Source: CAYRXM01 sp964449465
GTDB lineage: Bacteria; Chloroflexota; Anaerolineae; JAFGEY01
Assembly (NCBI GenBank): GCA_964449465.1
Contig: CAYVBK010000028.1
Location: forward strand, 1-64,000
DNA length: 64,000 bases
Reading direction: 5' to 3'
Part shown: one piece after another, positions 27,435 through 35,922 of the stretch
Layout of the letters: each line of letters starts with the position of its first letter
How positions within the stretch are numbered: the first letter of the stretch is position 1
Made by a program: the position numbers and the translations under genes
Notes under the pieces: generated by a model
Told to the model about the DNA's origin: nothing
Database searches by the model: none
The model's input: the letters and a program-made list of their open reading frames with translations, nothing else

Positions 27435-27510
27435 AAACGCAAGTATTGCAAACCTTGGTGTCCTCGGTGCCCCCGAACAAGTTCGGGATTCCGACATCCA
27501 AGTGGGGCAA
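27435..27510 (+). repeat. Two decayed dispersed repeats
   Basis: The segment AAGTATTGCAAACCTTGGTG resembles the centre of the inverted element at 30694-30826. It is followed at 27471-27510 by one copy of the 37-bp repeat found at the window start (CCCGAACAAGTTCGGG, then TTCCGACATCC). Confidence 0.7.
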
Positions 27511-27554
27511 CGAGTGGTCTCTCCGACAGACTGCTAGCCAGAGCCTTTCTGAGG

Positions 27555-28097
27555 TCAGACGGTCAGCCTGGCTGCCTCGGCCAGGCCGCGCCGCAATGCC
27601 TTGAGGTTGGTTTCTGCCGTGCCGCGTGGCGTCTGGGCGATCACCGCCTCTTCGAGCGACTGCTGTGAGACCAGGTGGGTTATACCGACCAAAAAGCCTA
27701 GGGCCAGCACGCTGGCGGCAATCTCGCGCCCCGTTTCTTCAATAGCCCATGTCGTAAAATCGGCTCCAAGTACCTGTGTGCGCGGCAGCCGTCGCACCTG
27801 CGAGCCGTCTACCAGCAACAGCCCATCCTTTTTCAGGCTGCGATAATATCGGTCGCAGGCCTCCTGGCTCATGCACAGCAGCATATCGGCCTGAATCACT
27901 TCGGGAAAATCTATTTCGGTATTGGCAATCACGACCTCACAGCGGCTGGCTCCGCCGCGCGCCTCGGCACCATAGCTCTGCGTTTGCGCCGCATTCTTGC
28001 CATCGCGAATCGCCGCGTCGGCCAGGATGATCCCGGCCAGGATGATGCCCTGACCGCCGGTGCCGGCCAGGCGAATCTCGTACCGTCCTTCCATCAT
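27555..28097 (-). CDS. korC: 2-oxoacid:ferredoxin oxidoreductase, gamma subunit
   Basis: A 180-residue gamma subunit with GTGGQGIILAGIILADAA and QSYGAEARGGASRCEVV, both diagnostic of KorC/PorC. It completes a four-subunit enzyme that oxidatively decarboxylates a 2-oxoacid to an acyl-CoA with ferredoxin reduction. Two adjacent ATGs (28097, 28094) follow AGGAGG; the second has the better spacing. The start overlaps the korB stop. Last gene of the operon. Confidence 0.9.
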   Translation of the reverse strand: MMEGRYEIRLAGTGGQGIILAGIILADAAIRDGKNAAQTQSYGAEARGGASRCEVVIANTEIDFPEVIQADMLLCMSQEACDRYYRSLKKDGLLLVDGSQVRRLPRTQVLGADFTTWAIEETGREIAASVLALGFLVGITHLVSQQSLEEAVIAQTPRGTAETNLKALRRGLAEAARLTV

Positions 28098-28963
28098 CCC
28101 CCTCCTGTTTTAACCAACTCGGCCTGTGCCTGAGCGATCACTTGATCGTACAACTGGGTAAATTCAGGACGGTCATGCTCGGCCAACACGCCATGCAAAA
28201 TCTTGGTGCGCAATTCTTCCGGCGATAGCGTCTCAGCCTGCTTGAGTGTGACCGAATTGTCTTTGAGATAACGCATCATTTCGGTGGGCAGGCGCATCTT
28301 GTTGCGCCGACCGTAGGTGGTGTGGCAGTAGCTTACCGCCTCAACCAGCGAAAAGCCCTCTTTGGAGATGGCTTGCACGATGAATCGCTTGAGTTCTTCG
28401 GCATGATAGACAGTGCTGCGAGCCACATAAGCCGCTCCGGCCGCCTGAGCCAACTCGGTAATCGGAAAGGGTGCCTCGATGTGACCAAAAGTCGAAGTGG
28501 CCGTGATCGCTCCAACCGGCGTGGTGGGTGAATACTGGCCGCCGGTCATGCCATAGACGCTGTTGTTGATCACAATAGCCGTCAGGCCGATATTGCGCCG
28601 CGCCGCGTGGATAAAATGATTCCCACCGATGGCCAGGGCATCGCCATCGCCCATCACCACCAGCACCTTCATCCAGGGGCGCACCATCTTGAGGCCGGTG
28701 GCAAAGGCCAGGGCACGTCCGTGTGTGGTGTGCATGGTATTAAAATCCACATACACTGGCATACGGCCGCTGCACCCGATGCCTGAAATCATGGCTACTT
28801 CGTTCTTGTCCAACCCCAACTCGTCAATGGCGCGCAGGATGGCCTTTAGCACAATGCCAATGCCGCAACCTGAGCACCAGACATTGGGAAATTTCTTGCT
28901 GTGTCGCAAATATCGCTCGTGCAGCCGCGACTCGGACTGTTTGATAGGTGAGTGTTTGGTCAT
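28094..28963 (-). CDS. korB: 2-oxoacid:ferredoxin oxidoreductase, beta subunit
   Basis: A 289-residue thiamine-pyrophosphate-binding beta subunit. The TPP/Mg motif is MGDGDALAIGGNHF with the following NNSVYGMTGGQ; CSGCGIG near the N-terminus supplies cysteines for a 4Fe-4S cluster. The YGMTGGQYSPTTP stretch favours 2-oxoglutarate or branched-chain oxoacid enzymes over pyruvate. ATG 28963 follows GAGAGGGGG and overlaps the last unit of the 47-bp repeat as ATGA; the upstream part of the longer ORF is repeat sequence. Confidence 0.92.
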   Translation of the reverse strand: MTKHSPIKQSESRLHERYLRHSKKFPNVWCSGCGIGIVLKAILRAIDELGLDKNEVAMISGIGCSGRMPVYVDFNTMHTTHGRALAFATGLKMVRPWMKVLVVMGDGDALAIGGNHFIHAARRNIGLTAIVINNSVYGMTGGQYSPTTPVGAITATSTFGHIEAPFPITELAQAAGAAYVARSTVYHAEELKRFIVQAISKEGFSLVEAVSYCHTTYGRRNKMRLPTEMMRYLKDNSVTLKQAETLSPEELRTKILHGVLAEHDRPEFTQLYDQVIAQAQAELVKTGGG

Positions 28964-29183
28964 CGGTACCCCCTCTCGCCGCCACGGCGATTTCTGGTGT
29001 TCTGCCTCATCGGTACCCCCTCTCGCCGCCACGGCGATTTCTGGTGTTCTGCCTCATCGGTNNNNNNNNNNNNNNNNNNNNNNNNNNNNNNNNNNNNNNN
29101 NNNNNNNNNNNNNNNNNNNNNNNNNNNNNNNNNNNNNNNNNNNNNNNNNNNNNNNNNNNNNACCCCCTCTCGCCGCCACGGCG
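28960..29183 (-). repeat. 47-bp tandem repeat at the korA/korB junction, with a 100-N gap
   Basis: Units start at 28961, 29008 and 29055 (period 47 bp) and run into an exact 100-N gap (29062-29161); 21 bp of the unit reappear after the gap at 29162. On the minus strand each unit has a purine-rich ribosome-binding site (GGCGAGAGGGGG) and an ATGA. From ATG 29057 and from ATG 29010 the sequence encodes MRQNTRNRRGGERGYR then TGA (51 nt), each overlapping the next ATG by 4 nt. Repeat copy number is unresolved because of the gap. Confidence 0.9.
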
Positions 29184-30299
29184 TTCAATCGTGTGTAGAA
29201 TTTCTTCCGGCGGGATCATTTCTCCGTTGGCGCGGTTAATGCGCACCACCTTGTTCTTGCCCACGACCCGTTCCACTTCCAACACCAACTGGCCCAGGTT
29301 CATCTCTGGCACAATGATGCAATGTCGCTTCTCGGCAATGGCGCTGACAATGTCTTCGGGAAACGGCCACAATGTTTGCAGTTGGAGCAGGCTGACCTCG
29401 ATGCCGCGTCCGCGCGCCAGCTTGACCGCCCGCTGCGCCGACCGGGCTGTGGCCCCATAGGCAATCACCACCATCTCGGCGCGCTTCAAGTAAGGGTCGG
29501 TCACGTATGTGACAATATCGCTGATGCCGCGCTCAATCTTGCCAAACAGGCGGTCAATCCAGGGATCAATCTCATCCAGCCGCTCGGTAGGATAACCCAA
29601 CTCGTCGTGAAGCAGGCCGGTAATGTGATAACGATACCCTTCGCCAAATGGCTTGAGCGCAGGCACATCGTCTGAGACATTTTTATAGGGCTTGTACCAT
29701 TCGGGCGGCACATCGGTGCCGGCGCGGTTCCACACCTCTATGGTAGATGGATCGGGCAGCTCGACGCGCTCGCGCATATGAGCCACCATCTCATCCATCA
29801 ACAAAATCACCGGGGTGCGGTACCGCTCTGAGAGGTTGAATGCCTTGACGGTGAGATCGAACGCCTCGCGAATGCTGGAAGGACAGAGGACAATGATAGG
29901 GTGATCGCCATGGGTGCCCCAACGCGCCTGCATCACATCGCCCTGCGCGGGACGGGTGGGCAGGCCGGTGCTGGGCCCCACGCGCTGCACATTGACAATG
30001 ACGCAAGGAATTTCGGCCAGCGCCGCATAGCCGATATTTTCCTGCATCAACGAAAAACCTGGGCCGCTGGTCGAGGTCATAGACTTGGCCCCGCCCACCG
30101 ACGCGCCGATGATGGCGGCCATACTGGCGATCTCGTCTTCCATCTGGATAAACTTGCCGCCGATCTGCGGCAGACGCAGCGACATCCATTCGGCGATCTC
30201 GGTGGCAGGGGTGATCGGATAGCCGGCAAAAAAAGTACAGCCGGCCGCAATCGCCCCTTGAGCGCACGCTTCGTTGCCTTGCATCAGACGAGCGGTCAT
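29162..30299 (-). CDS. korA: 2-oxoacid:ferredoxin oxidoreductase, alpha subunit (3' end in gap)
   Basis: About 379 residues are visible of the alpha subunit, which carries the pyrimidine-binding and transketolase-C-like domains. Motifs include FFAGYPITPATEIAEWM, QMEDEIASMAAIIGAS and TSTSGPGFSLMQENIGYA. The C-terminus is cut by the assembly gap; from the repeat sequence it probably ends RRGGERGYR with a TGA overlapping the next ATG just inside the gap. Its ATG overlaps the ferredoxin stop as ATGA. Apparent coding through the Ns is an artefact. Confidence 0.9.
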
Positions 30300-30589
30300 T
30301 TGGCCTCCTCTTGTGCGTCTGGGTATTCAATGTCGGTGATAAAGATGGCAAAATCGGGGCAGTGCAACTCGCACCAGCGGCAGGCGGTGCAGTTTTCCGA
30401 GTACAGGGCCAGGGGACGCGAGTCTTGCCCAAAAGCCAGCACCCCGGCCGGACAAAACTCGACGCACAGGCCGCAACCTTTGCACCAGTTCTCAAAAATG
30501 TGAACCTCGCCCCTGGGCATGCGCCGTTTGGAAGGGCGAGGTGGCGCCTCGGGCGAGGCAGCAGATTGACCTTGTTGTTCTTGACTCAT
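30296..30589 (-). CDS. korD: 2x[4Fe-4S] ferredoxin-like delta subunit
   Basis: A 97-residue protein with two ferredoxin cluster motifs, CKGCGLCVEFCPAG and CTACRWCELHCPDF. It is the electron-transfer subunit for the downstream korA-korB-korC genes, taking electrons to external ferredoxin. The N-terminal 25 residues are polar and low-complexity. AGGAGG precedes the ATG, and a near-consensus promoter lies about 35 nt upstream; first gene of the operon. Confidence 0.9.
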   Translation of the reverse strand: MSQEQQGQSAASPEAPPRPSKRRMPRGEVHIFENWCKGCGLCVEFCPAGVLAFGQDSRPLALYSENCTACRWCELHCPDFAIFITDIEYPDAQEEAK

Positions 30590-30622
30590 AGATGTTCCTC
30601 CTTGAACATTGATCTTGGGTAT

Positions 30623-30651
30623 AATATACGCAAGACAACCTGGTTTGTCAA
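30623..30651 (-). promoter_or_regulatory. Strong promoter of the korDABC operon
   Basis: Consensus TTGACA (30646-30651), 17-nt spacer, TATATT (30623-30628) on the minus strand, followed by AGGAGG and the korD ATG. Confidence 0.8.
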
Positions 30652-30660
30652 ATGTGTTTC

Positions 30661-30689
30661 TTGGCGATCCAGGCAGGATGTGTTATACT
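30661..30689 (+). promoter_or_regulatory. Putative divergent promoter for the hydroxyacid dehydrogenase gene
   Basis: TTGGCG (30661-30666), 17-nt spacer, TATACT (30684-30689). The transcript would start near 30696, so the inverted-repeat element would form most of the leader. Confidence 0.6.
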
Positions 30690-30693
30690 AGGA

Positions 30694-30826
30694 GCGTGCT
30701 GAAAAACCCGCTCACCACCAAGACACAAAGGACACAAAGCATTTCTAAAAACCAGGTATTGCAAACCCTGGTGTTCTCGGTGTCCTTTGTGGTAAAAATA
30801 GACTTTTTCAGCAGCCTCCCAGGCGC
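30694..30826. repeat. Dispersed inverted-repeat element
   Basis: Nested inverted repeats: outer GTGCTGAAAAA / TTTTTCAGCAGC, middle CACCACCAAGACACAAAGGACAC / GGTGTCCTTTGTGGT, and an inner CCAGG/CCTGG stem. Relatives with the same CACAAAG/CTTTGTG and TTTTTCAGTG motifs are seen near 9340, 27435, 36900-37025 and 61829-61993. Confidence 0.75.
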
Positions 30827-30874
30827 AGATTCAAACATTTACCTCAAGAGGAGATGTCCGAAAAGGAGATGCCC

Positions 30875-31879
30875 GTGAATCCCATCAACCTGCTGATCAA
30901 CCTGCCCCCCACTTTTTTCACCCTGCCCGACATGCAACCTCACTGGAAACGGCTATCTCAAAACGCTCTGGTTCGCCAGACCTCTCACGATACTCAAGAG
31001 CAATTGGCCCCCGACCTGTCCTGGGCCGATGCCGTGCTGATGTGGGCCTGGCCCGATCTCGACGAGGGCATGCTCGATCAAGCCCCGCGCCTGCGCTTTG
31101 TCGGCCAACTCAACACCACCCGCGTCACCGTGCGCGCCTGCCTCCAGCGCGGCATGGCCCTCTCTGAGGCCCGTCACTGCTGGTCGCCGGCAGTGGCCGA
31201 AATGGCCCTCACCCTGATCCTGGCCGGCCTGCGCCGGGTGAGCGACTATTATGCGGCCATGCGGCGCGGCGACGAGGCCTGGGTCAACCGCTTTCCGGCC
31301 GACATTGACCCGCGCGAACGCGAACTGACCGGCCAAACGGTGGGCATTGTCGGACTGGGCGCCATCGGCCGACGACTGGCCGAACTGCTGCGCCCCTTTC
31401 AGGTGACGCTACGGGCCTATGATCCCTTTGTGCCGCCCGCCATAGCCGAATCGTGCGCCGCCAGACTGGTGTCGCTATCCGAACTTGTAGCCGAATCGAA
31501 TATTGTGGTGTTGTGTGCCGCCAATACAACCGAGGCCAGCCATCTGATCGGCGCGGCCGAGATTGCCGCTTTGCCGCCCGGTTGCGTTCTGGTCAATGTG
31601 GGGCGCTCAATGCTGGTGGATATGCCAGCCCTGATCGCCCGGCTGGAACAGGGCGACATCACCGCCATGTTGGATGTGTTTGACCACGAACCGCTGGAAG
31701 CCGACTCGCCGCTGCGCCGCCTGCCCAATGCTTACCTCACCCCGCACCGCGCCGGCGGGCTGCTCAGTTCGGTGCATCGCGGATTGGACATGCTGACCGA
31801 CGACCTGGAGGCATTTCTGCAAGGACGTGAGCGACGCTGGGCCGTGACCCAGGCTATGATGAGCAGTTTTCCAGGGTAA
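30875..31879 (+). CDS. D-isomer-specific 2-hydroxyacid dehydrogenase
   Basis: A 334-residue NAD-dependent dehydrogenase of the phosphoglycerate/glyoxylate reductase superfamily. The nucleotide-binding motif is VGIVGLGAIGRRLAELL, followed by a catalytic-domain return with VNVGRSMLVD and LTPHRAGG (His of the catalytic pair). The start is difficult: ATG 30854 and ATG 30869 lie too close to their purine tracts, whereas GTG 30875 has AAGGAG six nt upstream and is preferred. The substrate is unknown. Confidence 0.82.
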   Translation: MNPINLLINLPPTFFTLPDMQPHWKRLSQNALVRQTSHDTQEQLAPDLSWADAVLMWAWPDLDEGMLDQAPRLRFVGQLNTTRVTVRACLQRGMALSEARHCWSPAVAEMALTLILAGLRRVSDYYAAMRRGDEAWVNRFPADIDPRERELTGQTVGIVGLGAIGRRLAELLRPFQVTLRAYDPFVPPAIAESCAARLVSLSELVAESNIVVLCAANTTEASHLIGAAEIAALPPGCVLVNVGRSMLVDMPALIARLEQGDITAMLDVFDHEPLEADSPLRRLPNAYLTPHRAGGLLSSVHRGLDMLTDDLEAFLQGRERRWAVTQAMMSSFPG

Positions 31880-31894
31880 AAAGGGACATTTAAT

Positions 31895-33205
31895 TTGAAC
31901 CTGTCAAGCCTCGCCGCGCCATGGACACGACTGCGCCAGTGGTGGAACCGTCCGCTATCGCTCGAAGACCGTAATATTCGCTATTTTACCATAGACACAG
32001 CCGTCCAGGGTTTGATTATGGGCGGCATCATGGAGTTTATCTCGGTGTTTGTGGTGCGGCTGGGCGCGTCGAGCCTGTTAGTCAGCCTGCTCACCTCGCT
32101 GCCGGCATTGTTGGGTGTCTTGCTCTCGATACCGGCAGGCATCTATGTAGCCCGTCAACCCGACCCGGTGCGCCTGACCAACAAATGGCGATTGTTTCAT
32201 CGCAGCACTTTTTTCCTGATCGCCCTGCTGCCGTTCTTTTTTCAACGTAACCTGGCTGTGATGGTGGTGGCCTTTTGGGCGCTCGAAGCGGTGCCGGCGG
32301 CGGTGATCAATCTCTCGTGGACGGCCGTGGTGGCCGAGATCGTGCCGCCGCGTCGCCGCCCCACCGTGAACGGCCAGCGTTGGTCATTGCTCAGCACCGT
32401 GATCGCCATATCGGTGGCCGTTTTTGGCTATTTGCTGGAGCGGCTGCCCTTTCCATGGGGCTATCAACTCGTCTTTACCATCTCGTTCATCGGCGGGCTG
32501 ATCAGCATTTACTTTTTCAGCCATCTCCAGATACCCTCATCTAGTCGCCCGCCGACCCACCCCACTCCGGCCGCCCAACCATGCAAACGCTCGTGGAGCG
32601 GCTCGATGCTGGCCCGCCTGAGCCAATATGGGCGGTCGCTGGGCCAAGAGCCGCTGTTTGTGCGCTATTTGATCACCACCTTTGTGCTGCGCATCGGCCT
32701 GAACCTGCCGGCAGCCTTGTATAGCATTTACCGGGTGCGTTATCTCCAGGCCACCGACTCGCTGCTGGGCTGGCAGGCCACCGCGCGCAGCCTGGCCTTG
32801 ATCGTGGGTTATTTTTTGTGGGGCAAAATTGCCGGACGGCGCGGGCATCACCGCGTGTTGCTGATTTGTACTTTGGGGGTGGGGCTGTACCCCTTTTTGC
32901 TGACTCTGATCCCCAACCCAATCTGGCTGCCCTTGATTGCGGTAGTGTATGGATTTTTTATCACCGGCATTGACCTATCCTTTTTCGACACTCTGCTGCA
33001 AGTCTGCCCGGCCGAAAGGCGGTCGCCGTTCATCGCCCTCAACACGGTGCTGGCCAACATTGTCATTTTTGCCGCGCCGATGTTGGGCAGCTTGCTGTCG
33101 GAGCAATTTGACATTCGGCAAGTCTTTTGGCTGGCCGCCCTGGTTCACCTGATCGCCGCAGGCGGCTTTGCCTGGCTACGCATTGGCGCAGAGGAGGCGC
33201 ATTGA
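31895..33205 (+). CDS. Major facilitator superfamily transporter
   Basis: A 436-residue polytopic protein with about 12 membrane segments, a hydrophilic loop near residues 210-235 and the inter-domain pattern of MFS permeases. The start is TTG 31895 with AAAGGGA upstream. It lies 15 nt after the dehydrogenase and its TGA shares one base with the next ATG (TGATG), so it is in the same operon. The substrate is not evident; sugars, sugar acids or drugs are all possible. Confidence 0.8.
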   Translation: MNLSSLAAPWTRLRQWWNRPLSLEDRNIRYFTIDTAVQGLIMGGIMEFISVFVVRLGASSLLVSLLTSLPALLGVLLSIPAGIYVARQPDPVRLTNKWRLFHRSTFFLIALLPFFFQRNLAVMVVAFWALEAVPAAVINLSWTAVVAEIVPPRRRPTVNGQRWSLLSTVIAISVAVFGYLLERLPFPWGYQLVFTISFIGGLISIYFFSHLQIPSSSRPPTHPTPAAQPCKRSWSGSMLARLSQYGRSLGQEPLFVRYLITTFVLRIGLNLPAALYSIYRVRYLQATDSLLGWQATARSLALIVGYFLWGKIAGRRGHHRVLLICTLGVGLYPFLLTLIPNPIWLPLIAVVYGFFITGIDLSFFDTLLQVCPAERRSPFIALNTVLANIVIFAAPMLGSLLSEQFDIRQVFWLAALVHLIAAGGFAWLRIGAEEAH

Positions 33206-34911
33206 TGAAACAGGCCTTTTTTTCCGTTTGGAGCACCTATGCAATGGGGATTGTTTTGATCCTGCTGCCGGCTCTGTTGGCAGCTTGCGCCCGCTCGACA
33301 ACGACCATAGCCACTGCGACAGCGCCCGCCGTGACAACAACAATCGCTACCACGACAGCCACTGCTGCGGCATCAGCCACCCCATCGCCCACCCTCACAG
33401 CAACCGCTGTGGCGACAGCGGCACATACGCCCACCTCATCGTTCACGCCGACAACTACGCCTCAGCCCATTACCTTGCCCGACGTGCCGGCCGACAAGAC
33501 ATTCTATGTCGCGCCTGACGGCAGCGACGCCAACCCCGGCACATGGGAACAGCCCTGGGCGACGCTCAATCACGCTGCCGAAACGCTGCGTGCAGGCGAG
33601 ATGGTGTTGGTGCGCGGCGGCGTCTATGACCTGACCAGACAGGTGCGCTTGAAAAATTCCGGGCGGGCCGATGCCTGGATTATCTATGCCGGCTATCCCG
33701 GTGAAAAGGCCATTTTGGATGCCCGCAACGTGCCGGTGGGGCCACCCGGCAGCGCGTCGCCCTGGCCGCACGATCAGGGCGCGTTTCAAATTGACAGCGT
33801 GAATTATGTCCGCGTGCAAAACCTCACCGTGCGCAACTCACACAACAGCGGGTTCACCATCCGCGACAGCAGCTATATCGAGCTGTACAACAACACCGCC
33901 GATACCACCTTTTCGCCGGGCATTGCCGTGTGGGACACCAATCACGATGGCTTGAACTGCGCTCATCACAAGATCATCGGCAATACCCTGATCAACACCA
34001 ACACCTGGGATATGGCCCCGGCCTGGTCGGACCGCAAGGGCGAGCCGCCACACGAGGCCATCAGCATTGCCGGCTCGCAGTATTTCGAGGTGGCCTACAA
34101 TCATGTGTATAACTGCGATAAAGAAGGCATTGATGTCAAAGAGACCAGCAAGCATGGCACCGTTCATCACAACTATGTTCACCACGTAGACCGGCAAGGT
34201 TTGTATGTGGATAGCTGGTTTGGCGTGTTGGAAGATGTGGAACTGTACGAAAACGTGGTCTTTGCCTGTCGCGGCGCCGGCATTGCCATTTCGGTCGAAG
34301 GCGGACAGCAGGCCCAAAACATCCGCATCCACCACAACCTGGTCTACAACAACCTGGGCACCGGGCTGCTCTTTGGTCGTTGGGGCGGCGACGGGGCGCG
34401 CCAGAATATTTCGATTCACCACAATACCTTTCACCACAATGGCTGGGGCGACGGCGGCGGAGGACGTTATTTTTGGATCACCGGCGGGCTGTACCTGTTC
34501 TCCACCAACTTGCAAAATATAGACATTCGCAACAACATTTTTAGCGACAATCGCGGCTTTCAGATCGGCTACAGCGACGATTATCTGAAGTTAGGCAGCG
34601 ATATTGACAACGTTCTAAGTAAAAAGAACATTGTCATTGACTATAACCTGTTTTGGGAAAAATCGCCGGTCAAATACCCCATCAATGTGGGCTGGCCGGG
34701 CAATTATGCCGACGTGTATGCCTTTGTGGGCGAGTATGCTGTGCTGGGCGATCCGCTGTTTACCAACCCGGCACAGCATCGTTTTGACCTGGCTGTCGGC
34801 TCGCCGGCCATCGGCAGCGGGGACGGCGGCGACATGGGCGCGTTTGCCGCAGGGACTGAGCCAGAACTGTGGTGGTTGGGCCAGTTTCCGCCACTGCGGA
34901 GCGGCGAATAA
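33205..34911 (+). CDS. Lipoprotein with right-handed beta-helix (pectate-lyase-like) domain
   Basis: A 568-residue exported lipoprotein: signal peptide with lipobox LLAAC near residue 29, a Thr/Ala-rich stalk (to about residue 95), then FYVAPDGSDANPGTWEQPWATL, the DUF1565-type entry of a parallel beta-helix. Repeated N-x-(I/V)-x-x-N rungs (IHHNLVYNN, IRNNIFSDN) follow. Members bind or cleave polysaccharides; a catalytic site cannot be assigned. ATG 33205 has GAGGAGG seven nt upstream, so the longer ORF is rejected. Placed before GDP-sugar genes. Confidence 0.8.
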   Translation: MKQAFFSVWSTYAMGIVLILLPALLAACARSTTTIATATAPAVTTTIATTTATAAASATPSPTLTATAVATAAHTPTSSFTPTTTPQPITLPDVPADKTFYVAPDGSDANPGTWEQPWATLNHAAETLRAGEMVLVRGGVYDLTRQVRLKNSGRADAWIIYAGYPGEKAILDARNVPVGPPGSASPWPHDQGAFQIDSVNYVRVQNLTVRNSHNSGFTIRDSSYIELYNNTADTTFSPGIAVWDTNHDGLNCAHHKIIGNTLINTNTWDMAPAWSDRKGEPPHEAISIAGSQYFEVAYNHVYNCDKEGIDVKETSKHGTVHHNYVHHVDRQGLYVDSWFGVLEDVELYENVVFACRGAGIAISVEGGQQAQNIRIHHNLVYNNLGTGLLFGRWGGDGARQNISIHHNTFHHNGWGDGGGGRYFWITGGLYLFSTNLQNIDIRNNIFSDNRGFQIGYSDDYLKLGSDIDNVLSKKNIVIDYNLFWEKSPVKYPINVGWPGNYADVYAFVGEYAVLGDPLFTNPAQHRFDLAVGSPAIGSGDGGDMGAFAAGTEPELWWLGQFPPLRSGE

Positions 34912-34923
34912 AAGGAGGATGTT

Positions 34924-35874
34924 GTGAAAGCACTGATCACCGGCATCAACGGCTTTGTGGGCAGCCACCTGGCCGAGTATCTGCTCCATCACACCGACTG
35001 GCAGGTAGCCGGCACGCTGTACGGCCCGGCGCGACTGATCCAACCCATCCGTCACTGCCTGGAACTGTACCCGGCCGAGCTTTCGCACCTGGCCGTAGTC
35101 GAGTTTATCCTTGACCAGGCCCGCCCCGACGTCATTTTTCACCTGGCGGCGATGGCCGTCGCCGGACGCTCGTGGCAGGACCCGGCCGGCACGATCACAC
35201 TCAATATGAGCATGCAGGCCAATATCTTGCAGGCAGTGGCCAACCTCAAGCTCGACTGCCGGGTGCTATGCATCGGCTCTAGCGAGGCCTATGGAGCTGT
35301 CTCGCCAGAAGACCAGCCGATAGACGAAGAGACGCCGTTTCGCCCCACCAACCCCTATGGCGTCAGCAAAGCGGCCCAAGACCTGCTGGCCCTGCAATAT
35401 CACCTCAGCCATCGCCTCGACACGGTGCGGGTGCGCCCATTCAATCACATCGGGCCGCGTCAGGGGCCGGGCTTTGTGACGCCCGATTTTGCCTCGCAGG
35501 TGGCGCGCATCGAGGCCGGGCAACAAGAGCCAACCCTGCGCGTGGGCAACCTGGAGGCGCAGCGCGATTTCACCGACGTGCGCGACGTGATACACGCCTA
35601 CCATCTGCTGGCCGTGCATGGACAGGCCGGTCAGACCTACAATGTCGGGTCGGGGCAAACGCACAGCGCCCAAGAGGTGTTGGACTATTTTGTGGCTCAC
35701 AGCCACACACCCATCCGAATCGAGCCGGACCCGGCGCGCCTGCGCCCCAGCGACATTCCGCTGGTGATATGCGACTATACACGGCTGCACGCCTGCACCG
35801 GTTGGACGCCCACAATTCCCTTTGAGCAAAGCCTGGCCGACGTGCTGGAATACTGGCGCGGCGAGGTTCATTGA
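34924..35874 (+). CDS. rmd: GDP-6-deoxy-D-mannose reductase-like SDR
   Basis: A 316-residue extended SDR: nucleotide motif ITGINGFVGSHLAEYL, a GSSEAYG strand and the catalytic NPYGVSK (Tyr, Lys). The sequence resembles Rmd, which reduces GDP-4-keto-6-deoxy-mannose to GDP-D-rhamnose. The neighbouring gmd supplies that substrate, which supports the call; GDP-talose or another hexose remains possible. GTG 34924 follows AAGGAGG with a 5-nt spacer. Confidence 0.83.
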   Translation: MKALITGINGFVGSHLAEYLLHHTDWQVAGTLYGPARLIQPIRHCLELYPAELSHLAVVEFILDQARPDVIFHLAAMAVAGRSWQDPAGTITLNMSMQANILQAVANLKLDCRVLCIGSSEAYGAVSPEDQPIDEETPFRPTNPYGVSKAAQDLLALQYHLSHRLDTVRVRPFNHIGPRQGPGFVTPDFASQVARIEAGQQEPTLRVGNLEAQRDFTDVRDVIHAYHLLAVHGQAGQTYNVGSGQTHSAQEVLDYFVAHSHTPIRIEPDPARLRPSDIPLVICDYTRLHACTGWTPTIPFEQSLADVLEYWRGEVH

Positions 35875-35922
35875 TCCGCATCATTTTCTTTATCCTCATT
35901 TATTTTTGAAAGGAATATCAAC

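Noticed and set aside
29007..30299. korA reading continuously through the N gap to 29007
   Set aside because: The gap is a fixed 100-N placeholder, so the frame across it is meaningless; the repeat predicts a stop just inside the gap.
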